Of a stretch of DNA of 64,000 bases, positions 50,828 to 59,189 are shown piece by piece (positions within the stretch are counted from its first letter, which is position 1; each line of letters starts with the position of its first letter). The position numbers and the translations under genes were made by a program. Under the pieces are notes generated by a model. That model ran no database searches and was not told the DNA's origin. It saw nothing but the letters and a program-made list of their open reading frames with translations. Source of the DNA: Rufibacter tibetensis (GTDB lineage Bacteria; Bacteroidota; Bacteroidia; Cytophagales; Hymenobacteraceae); contig NZ_CP012643.1 of NCBI RefSeq assembly GCF_001310085.1, positions 3,145,501 through 3,209,500 of the forward strand. The letters run 5' to 3'.

Positions 50828-53362
50828 TTATTGAACTCCACCGCCGCCATCGCCTTGTTTGGCGTCATCGTTACGGATGGACTTTTTGCGCTTAGGCGGA
50901 CCTTGCTGCTGTAGTTTCCCGAAGCGGTACTCAAAGGTTAACCGGAAACCACGGTTATATTGGGTAACCAACGTCTGCGTGCTGAAAGGTAGCCTCTCAT
51001 CGGTGTTTTGGTTTACGCCAGATAATTCGTTTCTGAACTTCAGGGCTTGTCTGAACGGGTTATCCATCCCTAAGCTCAAAGCTCCCTTTTTCTCAAACAA
51101 TTCTTTCCGGATGGCCAGGTTGTGGTAAGAGAACGAAGAGGCAATTCCTTGCAGTTGAATACGGTCTGAGTTGAAGCCCCCGGAGAACTGAGCACTTACG
51201 CCTTTCCCGAAGGTATAACCCGAACTCACGTTGATGTTGTACATCAGACCAGAGTTAGACGCGAGCGGGGCATTCAAATCAACATAGTACACGTTCACGT
51301 TTCCGTTGATGTTCCAGGCCGGAATGGGCTTGGTAGAGCCAGACAAGGTCATCCCGTAGGTCTTGTTCTTGGCGATGTTGTTAAACGTCACAAAGGTGGT
51401 GTCGCGCAGTACTTCAGAAACAGACTCAATGGCATTATCAGTAACGCGCATGTAAGCAGAGACGTTGATAGAAGTAGTCTTGAAGTAGGTGCTGTAGTTC
51501 AGTTCATAAGAGTCAGTTAACTCAGCATCCAACCTTGGGTTACCGTACACTACCAGGTTTGGTCCTTGTTGCTGGCGGTACGGGTTCAGGAAAAACAACT
51601 GCGGTCTTTGGATCCGTTGGGTAAACGTTGTACGCAGTTTGCTGTTCTGCGTAAGGTCATAGGCCAAGGTGATGTTCGGGATGAAGTTATCGTAGTTGGC
51701 GGTGAAATCTTGCTCCGGATTCACAAAATCACCCGCAACATCGGTGTACTCATAGCGCCCGCCAAACTTCAGGGCCGTCTTTTTGTTCAGGTTGAAGCCA
51801 TAGGACAGGTAAGAGGCAATCACGTTCTGGTCATAGGAGAAGTCTCCGTTCAAGTCTTTACCGTCATACAGAGAGGAACTGGATACGTCGCGCAGAATGC
51901 CTTTGGCGCCTATTTCCAGCAAGGTGTTTTTAGGCATTGGGTGCGCGTAGTCTGCCTGGAAGGTGAGTTCCTTGTTAAGACCTTCGTTTTCATTGCGGGT
52001 AGTAGAACGTAACGGACCCTCAATCTCATACCTTAATTGGTTTACCTCATTGTCCTGATCTGTCTGGCTATAGAGCGCCAACAACGTAAGTTCCTGTTGC
52101 GGTTTTTTGAATTGGTGGGTAAAATCCAGGTTCAAGTCCATGCTCAACCGTTGGTTGTTGTTCTTCATGGACAGGTTATATTGATCGGTTAGCCTTGGCT
52201 CCAGAAAACCTGTAGTTGCTTCGTTCTGCGCTGCCTGAAAGGTGTTGGCATTCTGGTGGGACCGCATCTTGAAAGAGCCTGTATTTAGCCTGATGCCGGC
52301 TGACAAGCTATTCTTCTCATTGATATCATAATCCAAACCCAACTGACCGAAACCAAACATACCGTCAACGGTGCTTCTCCCCAATTGGGTAGTGGTGTTC
52401 TCAAACAATTCCCCTGCATCGTTCCTGACCTGGTTCATCTGCCGCAGGTTCATGGAACCTTTGCTGTAAAACCGGTTCACACCCGCGTTCAGGTTCACGC
52501 CTAGTTTGCCCTGCTTTATGCTCAGGTTGCCGTTCCCGTTGCTGCCCCGGGTACCGGCAGTTAGGGTGGTAGAACCGGTTACGCCCTGGATACTGTTTTT
52601 CTTAGTCACGATGTTGATGATACCGGCGGTACCTTCCGCATCATATTTAGCCGATGGGCTGGTAATTACCTCCACGTTTTTAATGACATCGGCGGGGATT
52701 TGCTTTAGGGCATCAGCCACGTTGCCGGCCATCACGGTAGAAGGTTTCCCGTTGATGAGCACCCGCACGTTTCCGCTGCCGCGCATCTGGATGTTGCCAT
52801 CCTGGTCTAATGAAATGGACGGTACTTTCTGCATCACATCGGCGGCGGTGCCACCGGTGTTGGTGATATCTTTCTCGGCGTTGTACACCAGGCGGTCTAC
52901 CTTGTCTTCAATTAAAGGCTTTTCACCTACCACGGTTACTTCCTGTAATTTGGTGTGAGCAGGGGCTAAGGCTACTTTATTCAGATTCGCGGTTTGGTCC
53001 TCTGCGGAAATAGTCACCTGCTTCATTTCCTTGGTTTCATACCCAATGAAGCTGATGTTGAGGGTATAAGTCCCGTTGGGTACTCGGTTTAAAGTGAAGC
53101 GGCCTTTCTCATCGGTGACGGTACCGTCAACGGTTTTGCCGCTGGCCGCATTGATCAGGGCGATAGTAGCGAACTCAACCGGCTTGGAAGATTCTGAGTC
53201 TACTACGGTACCGGTAATTCTGCCGGCTCCCTGGGGAGTTTGCATGGCAGGAGCAACTCCGGCTGGAGCTGTTTGAGGACGAGGGGAGTTCACTGGACTC
53301 TGCGCCCAGAGGGGGGCAGAGATAGCGCAGCTTAACAAGGTTAAGAGCAGAAGTTTTTTCAT
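50828..53362 (-). CDS. Outer-membrane beta-barrel family protein (TonB-receptor-like, CarboxypepD_reg start)
   Basis: The ~844-residue protein has a signal peptide (MKKLLLLTLLSCAISAPLWAQ). A carboxypeptidase regulatory-like domain follows: GRITGTVVDSESSKPVEFA through YTLNISFIGYETKE. A plug-like region comes next (LVYNAEKDITNTGGTAADVMQ, EVITSPSAKYDAEGTAGI). The remainder is an outer-membrane barrel of the PF14905 type, rich in aromatic-ended strands. The tail is basic, then Gly-rich (GDGGGGVQ). Unlike true SusC proteins there is no partner SusD gene. I chose the ATG at 53362; 53374 (MTPYMKK) is equally possible, and the frame is open to 53461. The ligand is unknown. Confidence 0.85.
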   Translation of the reverse strand: MKKLLLLTLLSCAISAPLWAQSPVNSPRPQTAPAGVAPAMQTPQGAGRITGTVVDSESSKPVEFATIALINAASGKTVDGTVTDEKGRFTLNRVPNGTYTLNISFIGYETKEMKQVTISAEDQTANLNKVALAPAHTKLQEVTVVGEKPLIEDKVDRLVYNAEKDITNTGGTAADVMQKVPSISLDQDGNIQMRGSGNVRVLINGKPSTVMAGNVADALKQIPADVIKNVEVITSPSAKYDAEGTAGIINIVTKKNSIQGVTGSTTLTAGTRGSNGNGNLSIKQGKLGVNLNAGVNRFYSKGSMNLRQMNQVRNDAGELFENTTTQLGRSTVDGMFGFGQLGLDYDINEKNSLSAGIRLNTGSFKMRSHQNANTFQAAQNEATTGFLEPRLTDQYNLSMKNNNQRLSMDLNLDFTHQFKKPQQELTLLALYSQTDQDNEVNQLRYEIEGPLRSTTRNENEGLNKELTFQADYAHPMPKNTLLEIGAKGILRDVSSSSLYDGKDLNGDFSYDQNVIASYLSYGFNLNKKTALKFGGRYEYTDVAGDFVNPEQDFTANYDNFIPNITLAYDLTQNSKLRTTFTQRIQRPQLFFLNPYRQQQGPNLVVYGNPRLDAELTDSYELNYSTYFKTTSINVSAYMRVTDNAIESVSEVLRDTTFVTFNNIAKNKTYGMTLSGSTKPIPAWNINGNVNVYYVDLNAPLASNSGLMYNINVSSGYTFGKGVSAQFSGGFNSDRIQLQGIASSFSYHNLAIRKELFEKKGALSLGMDNPFRQALKFRNELSGVNQNTDERLPFSTQTLVTQYNRGFRLTFEYRFGKLQQQGPPKRKKSIRNDDAKQGDGGGGVQ

Positions 53363-53752
53363 ATAGGGTGTCATGAAGGTATTTGCTTTTTGCCAACTGA
53401 AAAAGTAGAGATGAATTGGGAGAGCATCAGGCCGGCTTGAGACTCTCACGCAATTCATCAATATTTATTCAGTTGAAGCATTAGTATTCCTAAGGAGAGG
53501 AATATTACAGGCCCATTCTTGAAAAGAAGGCTTTTAACAAAACCTTAACAAAGCCTTGATGTGGCAACTTTTACAAGGCGTAGATAATGAGGAGATTGGC
53601 AATTTGAGAGGGCATGTTAGATAAGAGAGCAGTTGAATGTGAGGAACTCATTTTTTCTTAGGACATAGAAAGCCCTTGCTCTCTTAGAAGCAGAAAGCAA
53701 ATCTGGAGAGAACGTTATACGCTTGTTTTTAGAAAAGAGGGAAAAAAGGTAG
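53363..53752. other. 390-bp gene-free region upstream of the beta-barrel gene
   Basis: It contains an imperfect palindrome GTATTCC...GGAATAT near 53484-53506 and the dispersed motif at 53725-53749. No clear promoter, RNA gene or ORF was recognised. Confidence 0.4.
53725..53749 (+). repeat. Dispersed intergenic motif, copy O
   Basis: It reads GTTTTTAGAAAAGAG followed by GGAAAAAAGG, next to the 3' end of the PAS-LuxR gene. Confidence 0.4.
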
Positions 53753-54517
53753 CTACAACCAACCCTCCCGAACTGCCCTCGCCACTAATTCAGAAGTACT
53801 GGCTACTCCCGTCTTGGCCAGAATGTTCCTTCTGTGGGTGTTCACGGTATGCTGGCTGATGTAGAGTTTGTCACTTATTTCAAGGCTGTGGTTGCCAGAA
53901 ATTAGCAATGATAGAATTTCTTTTTCCCGCTTGCTTAAGACCTCTTTTTGAGGCGAGAAAACTACTTTGGCGTTCACATCTATGTAAGAAGGCTCTCCGT
54001 CTAAACCAATGAAAGATAAAACAGGCTTCCCTTCTTTTTTCAGGTGGGAAATGTCTGTGTGCACGCCCAAGGTGCGCAATACGCCACCCGCCTCGTCTGC
54101 CTGAATGGTAACTACCTGTTGCAGAATTCTGATGTATTGCCCGTTTGCTTTCTTGATTCGGTAATCATACCTGACTTTGTACTTCATGCTTTTACCTGGC
54201 GGCAATTTCAGGAAGAACTCAGTAACGGCGTTCTCAAAGTTTAGAAACCAGGGCAGGTCATCTGGGTGAATGTTGTCCAGGATGTGAGGCACGTTGAAGT
54301 CTTCGGGGTGGTACCCCAGTAGGGCTGTTACATTTTCATGTACATATTCAATCTTTGCCTCCAGGCAGTTGAAGATGTAATAATAATAGTCACCCACCTG
54401 GAAGATATTCAGTAGTTTCTTGTGAACCTCCAGTTCAAATTTTAAATCAGGAACAGTGGTTTCCTTGGAAATTTGTTTCCAGATTTTTTGCGCCTCCTCA
54501 AATGCGATCAGTCCCAT
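53753..54517 (-). CDS. PAS-domain LuxR-family transcriptional regulator
   Basis: The 254-residue protein has a PAS/PAC domain (~45-165; ENVTALLGYHPEDF, VRYDYRIKKANGQYIRILQ, LGVHTDISHLKK). A C-terminal LuxR/NarL helix-turn-helix follows (~190-254; LSKREKEILSLLISG, YISQHTVNTHRRNILAKTG). It has no receiver domain, so it probably senses a ligand or redox state through PAS and binds DNA directly. The gene sits alone, upstream of the beta-barrel gene on the same strand with a 390-bp gap. Its targets are unknown. Confidence 0.88.
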   Translation of the reverse strand: MGLIAFEEAQKIWKQISKETTVPDLKFELEVHKKLLNIFQVGDYYYYIFNCLEAKIEYVHENVTALLGYHPEDFNVPHILDNIHPDDLPWFLNFENAVTEFFLKLPPGKSMKYKVRYDYRIKKANGQYIRILQQVVTIQADEAGGVLRTLGVHTDISHLKKEGKPVLSFIGLDGEPSYIDVNAKVVFSPQKEVLSKREKEILSLLISGNHSLEISDKLYISQHTVNTHRRNILAKTGVASTSELVARAVREGWL

Positions 54518-54728
54518 TGCCTCTATAAATTAGTAAAATCTAATATTTGATTAACTTTGATGTATAGTACTGTGCTTCAATTTAAACAATAGATAACTAA
54601 GAGTTATATTAAATTATAATTAATTAATGACTTTATGTAACAATTTAGATGAAATAGAGGAGGTGTTACATGAAAATTTATATTTGTTTTTCTATATCTA
54701 TTATAGAAAAGGTCTCTGTTCCAATCCA

Positions 54729-54754
54729 ATTTTCATAAAGTGGCCTGAAAACAG
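54729..54754 (+). repeat. Dispersed intergenic motif, copy P, joined to a terminator
   Basis: It reads ATTTTCATAAAGTGG followed by CCTGAAAACAG and abuts the hairpin at 54755-54793 with no gap. Confidence 0.6.
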
Positions 54755-54793
54755 AAAAGCCTTGGCTCCATCTACTCAGGAGCCAAGGCTTTT
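54755..54793 (-). terminator. Hairpin terminator after the ferredoxin gene
   Basis: AAAAGCCTTGGCTCC (54755-54769) pairs perfectly with 54779-54793. It lies 21 bp past the ferredoxin stop on the minus strand. Confidence 0.88.
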
Positions 54794-54813
54794 CAAGAAA
54801 GGAAAGATTGTTC

Positions 54814-55137
54814 TTAATGATCAGACATCACACGTAGTACCAGCCCGTCAAGTTCTGGGGTAACCTTGATCTGGCAGGAAAGCCGGCTGGTATCTCTTAG
54901 ATTTGGAAGGTTCTCCAGCATGTAAAGTTCATCGTCTGACGGCTCTGGCAATTCCGGGGCTTCCAGAAGTTCCACGTGGCAGGTAGCGCAAAGGGCCATT
55001 CCGCCGCAGGTAGCCAAAATATCAAACTCATTCGCTTTTAAAGCTTCCATCAGGCTAAGGCCCATGTCAGTGGGAACGGGAACGGCAACGCGTTCTCCAT
55101 CTGCATTCTCTACGTAAACAGTGATGTCTTCTTGCAT
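54814..55137 (-). CDS. 2Fe-2S ferredoxin
   Basis: The 107-residue protein binds one [2Fe-2S] cluster through Cys44, Cys50, Cys53 and Cys88 (CGGMALCATC and RLSCQI). This C-X5-C-X2-C spacing is that of adrenodoxin/Isc-type ferredoxins. It is acidic, as expected for an electron carrier. It lies 4 bp after the ferredoxin reductase gene on the same strand, so the two most likely form an electron-transfer pair using NADPH. Downstream acceptors are not in the window. Confidence 0.93.
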   Translation of the reverse strand: MQEDITVYVENADGERVAVPVPTDMGLSLMEALKANEFDILATCGGMALCATCHVELLEAPELPEPSDDELYMLENLPNLRDTSRLSCQIKVTPELDGLVLRVMSDH

Positions 55138-55141
55138 GGCA

Positions 55142-56155
55142 TTACATGGTTGGCACTCCGTTTACGGTAGTGTATTTCAAAACGAACTTCTTGTCTGGGT
55201 TGATGATAGAGTAGGCGCTCTGCGCCATCAAAGCAGCCTCATGGTACCCGCACAAAATCAACTTCAGCTTGCCAGGGTACGTGTTGATGTCGCCAATGGC
55301 GTAGATACCCGGGATATTGGTGCTGTAATCAACAGTGTTCACCACTATGGCAGATTTCTCCAGCTCCAAACCCCAGTTCTCCAAAGGACCTAACTTAGGT
55401 ACTAACCCGAAAAGTGGAATGAAATAATCAGTTTCTATCTGATACGGCTCAGCTCCGTCTGGGGCTAGGGTAACAGCGTGCAATTGTCCGTTCCCATGAA
55501 CGTGGGTGACGTTAGATTTCAAAAGCAGGCGCATATGACCTTCTTCGGCAAGGCTGGCAACTTTCTCAGCAGACTCAGGCGCTCCTCTGAAGGTAGTACC
55601 ACGGTGCACCAGAGTCAATTCTTTCGCCACATCGGCTAAGTAAATAGCCCAGTCCAAGGCAGAGTCACCACCACCGGCCAGTACCACGCGTTTGTCACGG
55701 TAGTGCTCTGGGTCCAGGATCATGTAGTTCACGCCTTTACCACCTTCAAAGTTGGCTAAGTTGTCAATGGCTGGTTTACGGGGCTCAAAAGAACCTAAGC
55801 CACCGGCAATCACCACTACTTTACAGAAAATCTCAGTGTTTTCATTTGTGCGAAGTCTGAAAGAACCGTCTTCCAGTTTGTCCAGGTCCTCTACACGCTC
55901 ACCTAAGGTAAAGGCAGGGTGGAAAGGGGCAATCTGCTCCATCTGGTTCTTGATCAGGTCTCCGGCTAAAATAGTTGGAAAGCCCGGGATGTCATAGATG
56001 GGTTTTTTAGGGTAGATTTCAGAAAGCTGGCCGCCTACCTGGGGCAGGGCATCTACCACGTGGCACTTCATTTTAAGAAGACCTGCTTCAAACACCGCGA
56101 ACAGCCCAACCGGCCCGGCGCCAATAATACAGATATCAGTAGTTACAGTTGACAT
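55142..56155 (-). CDS. Ferredoxin--NADP+ reductase (thioredoxin-reductase-like, YumC type)
   Basis: The 337-residue flavoprotein moves electrons between NADPH and ferredoxin. The FAD motif is CIIGAGPVGLFAVFEAG and the NADPH motif is VVLAGGGDSALDWA. The late FAD site is IPGIYAIGDINTYPGKLKLI. The redox CxxC of thioredoxin reductase is absent, which separates this family from TrxB. The adjacent ferredoxin supports the call. Start ATG at 56155; the two-gene operon is divergent from lgt. Confidence 0.92.
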   Translation of the reverse strand: MSTVTTDICIIGAGPVGLFAVFEAGLLKMKCHVVDALPQVGGQLSEIYPKKPIYDIPGFPTILAGDLIKNQMEQIAPFHPAFTLGERVEDLDKLEDGSFRLRTNENTEIFCKVVVIAGGLGSFEPRKPAIDNLANFEGGKGVNYMILDPEHYRDKRVVLAGGGDSALDWAIYLADVAKELTLVHRGTTFRGAPESAEKVASLAEEGHMRLLLKSNVTHVHGNGQLHAVTLAPDGAEPYQIETDYFIPLFGLVPKLGPLENWGLELEKSAIVVNTVDYSTNIPGIYAIGDINTYPGKLKLILCGYHEAALMAQSAYSIINPDKKFVLKYTTVNGVPTM

Positions 56156-56348
56156 AAAAGGTATATAAATCTAACAGGCAGTCAGGCTTCTCCTTTTCTG
56201 CCACTTTAGGTCACGCGCACCCCACATAGGTTGAGGTTTGCGCCCACAAAGTAACATCATTTTAGGCAAAAGTGTTTCCTTTGAAGCAGAACTGATTCTT
56301 GTCCCTCATAGATTAAATTGTAAATTTAGCCCCTCTAACCTTATTTAC

Positions 56349-57176
56349 ATGCTGAACTTTATCACCTGGGACGTATCTCCCGATATTTTTTCGCTTGGCC
56401 CGGTTACGGTACGTTGGTACGGTTTGCTGTTTGCCATGGCTTTTGTGCTCACACAACCCATAGAGAAATACATCTACCGTAAAGACGGGCGCACCGATGA
56501 AGACGTGGACATTTTGACCATGTACATGATCATTGGCACCGTGATTGGCGCACGTTTGGGGCACTGCCTGTTCTATGACCCGGTGCATTATCTGTCTAAT
56601 CCCCTAGAGATCCTCAAAATATGGGAAGGCGGCCTGGCCAGCCATGGCGGTACCATCGGGATTCTGATTGCCCTTTACATGTTCTGCCGTAAACACAAGT
56701 TTGATTACCTCTGGGTACTGGACCGCATTGTCATTGTGGTGGCCGTAGGTGGCGCTTGTATCCGTCTAGGAAACCTTATGAACTCCGAGATTATTGGTCG
56801 CCCGACCGATGTGCCGTGGGCTTTCAAGTTTGTCCGGAACGCAGAGGTGTTTAACGGAGTGCCTGCCTTTATGGATCCCCGCCACCCATCGCAGTTATAT
56901 GAGAGCCTTTTCTGCGTATTCCTGTTTATTCTGCTGTACACGCTTTGGAAGCGTGGAGCCGGGCAAATCAGAGGCTTGTTGTTTGGTTTGTTTGTGACCT
57001 TGCTGTTCTCGTTCCGGTTCCTGATTGAGTTCCTGAAAGAAAATCAGGAAGCTTTTGAGGACGAACTGCCCCTGAACATGGGCCAATGGCTGAGCATTCC
57101 GTTGGTGCTGGTAGGTATTGGCGTATTGGTTTACGCTGCCAGACAACCCCGAACGCCTAAAAAGGTAATTGCTTAA
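56349..57176 (+). CDS. lgt: Prolipoprotein diacylglyceryl transferase
   Basis: The 275-residue inner-membrane enzyme transfers diacylglycerol from phosphatidylglycerol to the lipobox cysteine of lipoproteins. It shows VRWYGLLFAMAF, the essential-His region GGLASHGGTIG, the Lgt signature RLGNLMNSEIIGRPTD and RHPSQLYES, with about seven membrane helices. I chose the ATG at 56349; the frame is open to 56238, but that part lies in the promoter region. It serves lipoproteins such as GldH and the two propeller proteins here. A 21-bp-arm terminator follows. Confidence 0.95.
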   Translation: MLNFITWDVSPDIFSLGPVTVRWYGLLFAMAFVLTQPIEKYIYRKDGRTDEDVDILTMYMIIGTVIGARLGHCLFYDPVHYLSNPLEILKIWEGGLASHGGTIGILIALYMFCRKHKFDYLWVLDRIVIVVAVGGACIRLGNLMNSEIIGRPTDVPWAFKFVRNAEVFNGVPAFMDPRHPSQLYESLFCVFLFILLYTLWKRGAGQIRGLLFGLFVTLLFSFRFLIEFLKENQEAFEDELPLNMGQWLSIPLVLVGIGVLVYAARQPRTPKKVIA

Positions 57177-57190
57177 TTCATTTCTAGATT

Positions 57191-57215
57191 CTTTTAAGAA
57201 AGTAGCCCAAAACAG
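57191..57215 (+). repeat. Dispersed intergenic motif, copy Q, joined to the lgt terminator
   Basis: It reads CTTTTAAGAAAGTAG followed by CCCAAAACAG. Its end is the 5' arm of the hairpin at 57209-57254. Confidence 0.6.
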
Positions 57216-57254
57216 AGAGGTCCCGCAGTTTCTACTGCGGGACCTCTCTGTTTT
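57209..57254. terminator. Perfect inverted repeat between convergent genes (21-bp arms)
   Basis: The arms at 57209-57229 and 57234-57254 are perfectly complementary (AAAACAGAGAGG...), with a 4-nt loop. It ends lgt (+) and the propeller gene (-). Confidence 0.9.
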
Positions 57255-57280
57255 AAAATAGGATGAAGGGTCAAATTGAG

Positions 57281-58168
57281 TTAGAAGGCATAACTAAACA
57301 GATTGCCTTCTTCATTGGTGATAACCAGGTTTTGGTTGTTTTTAAAAAGCACAGCTTCGACCTGACCAACTTTAGGTAAGTCCAGAATCTGTGGTTTCTG
57401 TGACAAGAACTGGTTAGACCCCTTGGTTACAGGATACAGGTACAACTTGCCATAGGTGAGTACAGCCAGGTGCCTGCCATCTGGGCTCAGGTCTGCGGAA
57501 GTCACCAAGCCAGGTAGCTCTTTTTTGCTGATTAGTTTTGCGGTATGACTGCCCGCATCATCTGATAATTCATAAAGTTTGGCATAACGTGAGGTGCCAC
57601 GGTCTTTGGAGATCAGGTAAAGTTTACCATTCTGCCAGAAAAAAGCCTCGCAATCAAAGTTCCGTTGCTCCTTCGCAATCTTCCCTGCCGGGATATCATC
57701 ATAAGTGAAACTGATGGTCTGTGGTTTGAAGCCGTTCTTAAGCGATATTTTGTAGATGCGCAGGTCAGTCCGTTTGTTGCTGTTGTTGCCCATGTCGCCA
57801 ATGTAGAGGTTACCCTGGGTATCCCGGGTTAAATCTTCCCAATCAGAGTTGATGGCCCCTTCAATCATGACTTCCTGTAATAGCTTGCCCCGCTCATCTA
57901 TCTTGTAGAGAATAGGAGCATTGCCTGCGTCATTGTGCGTCCAGTAGGTAGTTGGCTTATCGGCTAGTTCCAGGCCAGAGCTTTCTACTATGGCCTCTGG
58001 CAGTTTCGCCAAATGCGTCAAACTACTGGCCGGGGCTTTGGCGGGTGAGTTGGTTTCTGGGATAGTTGGATTGTTGATGGCTTCAGCAAAAGGGAGATAG
58101 CTGCTGAAAATAAACGTTAACGATAGTGCCAAAAGAAGATACAGTTGGATGTAAGAGAAACGCTTCAT
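57281..58168 (-). CDS. Secreted beta-propeller-like protein, paralogue of the 7031-7954 product
   Basis: The 295-residue protein has a cleavable signal peptide (ALSLTFIFSSYLPFAEA) instead of a lipobox. It then shares the order VESSGLE, TYWTHNDAGN, SDWEDLTRD, YIGDMGNNSN and SPDGRHLAVL with the lipoprotein at 7031-7954. It is probably soluble in the periplasm or exported. The two may be a free and an anchored version of one function. The gene is monocistronic. Function is unknown. Confidence 0.75.
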   Translation of the reverse strand: MKRFSYIQLYLLLALSLTFIFSSYLPFAEAINNPTIPETNSPAKAPASSLTHLAKLPEAIVESSGLELADKPTTYWTHNDAGNAPILYKIDERGKLLQEVMIEGAINSDWEDLTRDTQGNLYIGDMGNNSNKRTDLRIYKISLKNGFKPQTISFTYDDIPAGKIAKEQRNFDCEAFFWQNGKLYLISKDRGTSRYAKLYELSDDAGSHTAKLISKKELPGLVTSADLSPDGRHLAVLTYGKLYLYPVTKGSNQFLSQKPQILDLPKVGQVEAVLFKNNQNLVITNEEGNLFSYAF

Positions 58169-58286
58169 GCGGTAAGAGGTAAATGGGGGTAAAAGTCAAT
58201 TCTCGGCGGAAGCCGGAACTTCTTTTAACGGACCAGAAGCCTAAGGGTTAGTATAAAATTCTTTTAGAAGATATTGATTTAGAAGT

Positions 58287-58311
58287 GTTTTTTATGGAAA
58301 AGGCTTAAAAG
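58287..58311 (+). repeat. Dispersed intergenic motif, copy R
   Basis: It reads GTTTTTTATGGAAAAG followed by GCTTAAAAG, directly before the hairpin at 58314-58343. Confidence 0.5.
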
Positions 58312-58313
58312 AA

Positions 58314-58343
58314 AAGCTCCGCAACTGAGTAGCTGCGGAGCTT
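58314..58343 (-). terminator. Hairpin terminator near the msrB remnant
   Basis: AAGCTCCGCA (58314-58323) pairs perfectly with TGCGGAGCTT (58334-58343). On the minus strand it runs into TTTTCTTTT. Confidence 0.75.
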
Positions 58344-58361
58344 AGGCTAATTTGGGTAAAA

Positions 58362-58616
58362 TCAATTTATTCCTAATGCGTTACTTGGGTCAAAGTCTAG
58401 CGCGATTGAATCCATGTAGTAGCGTTTGCCGGTGGGAGCGGGGTGGTCATCAAACAGGTAACCCAAGTGTCCATCGCAATGGCCGCAAATGACTTCAATG
58501 CGCTCCATGCCGTAGGTAAGGTCTTCCTGGTAGATTTAGGTAGTGTCGGTGCGGGAGTAAGTGTTCCTGACTTGGTAGGGAGAAGTCCTAGGTTTGTGAA
58601 GCCATAACCCATATGC
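58362..58616 (-). pseudogene. msrB: Remnant of a methionine-(R)-sulfoxide reductase (MsrB) gene
   Basis: On the minus strand a frame ending at TGA (58362-58364) encodes YGMERIEVICGHCDGHLG, FDDHPAPTGKRYY and IALDFDP, the C-terminal half of MsrB. The frame is cut by TAA at 58536-58538, and the N-terminal half, with the other zinc cysteines, is missing. The position expected to be the catalytic Cys (RYCIN in MsrB) is Tyr (RYYMD). The gene is therefore truncated, interrupted and lacks its nucleophile. The upstream end at about 58616 is approximate; it abuts an inverted repeat at 58664-58712. Confidence 0.75.
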
Positions 58617-58663
58617 CTCCTATAAAGTTTTTGGGTTTCTCCCCGGAGTTGTCTTATAAACGA

Positions 58664-58712
58664 AACTCCTGTTTAAAACCTGCTTTTAAGAAACTGGCCT
58701 TAAACAGGAGTT
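58664..58712 (-). terminator. Inverted repeat enclosing a dispersed-motif copy
   Basis: AAACTCCTGTTTA (58664-58676) pairs with TAAACAGGAGTTT (58700-58712). The loop and right arm hold a motif copy at 58683-58707 (CTTTTAAGAAACTGG then CCTTAAACAG). It lies 36 bp past the deaminase stop on the minus strand. Confidence 0.75.
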
Positions 58713-58747
58713 TATACTTTTGCTTGTTTCATCAAGAGCAACAGAGA

Positions 58748-59185
58748 TTATACCCCAATGTCTTCATTCCAGAGGGCGGGTTTCTCTTGAATAAACTTTT
58801 GCATGAGTTCATAGCACTCCTGGTTGTCTTCTACCGTCACCGTCACACCGCGTGAACGCAGGAGTTCTTCCTCGCCCATAAAGGTCTTGTTCTCGCCCAC
58901 CACTACTGTAGGAATGCCATACAGCAAAATAGTGCCCGAGCACATAGAACAAGGCGACAAAGTGGTATAGATGGTGCATTCGCGGTACACAGAGGCTGGT
59001 TGCCGACCTGCGTTTTCCAATGCATCCATTTCGCCGTGCAGAATAGCGCTGCCATCCTGTACCCGTTTGTTGTGACCCCGGCCGATGATCTTACCATTGT
59101 GCACTAACACTGACCCGATGGGAATACCCCCTTCTTCATATCCTTTCTTCGCCTCTTCCAAGGCGGCTTGCAAGAATTCGTTCAT
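58748..59185 (-). CDS. Nucleoside/cytosine deaminase family enzyme
   Basis: The 145-residue zinc enzyme has the cytidine-deaminase-fold motifs HGEMDAL (zinc His and catalytic Glu) and PCSMCSG (two zinc Cys). The sequence GGIPIGSVLVHNGKIIGRGHN is shared with fungal-type cytosine deaminase and tRNA adenosine deaminase TadA. Length and the segment GENKTFMGEEELLRSRGV favour the cytosine deaminase-like group. It would release ammonia from a base in salvage. It lies 4 bp after a DUF4184 gene on the same strand and is probably cotranscribed. Confidence 0.88.
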   Translation of the reverse strand: MNEFLQAALEEAKKGYEEGGIPIGSVLVHNGKIIGRGHNKRVQDGSAILHGEMDALENAGRQPASVYRECTIYTTLSPCSMCSGTILLYGIPTVVVGENKTFMGEEELLRSRGVTVTVEDNQECYELMQKFIQEKPALWNEDIGV

Positions 59186-59189
59186 AGTT

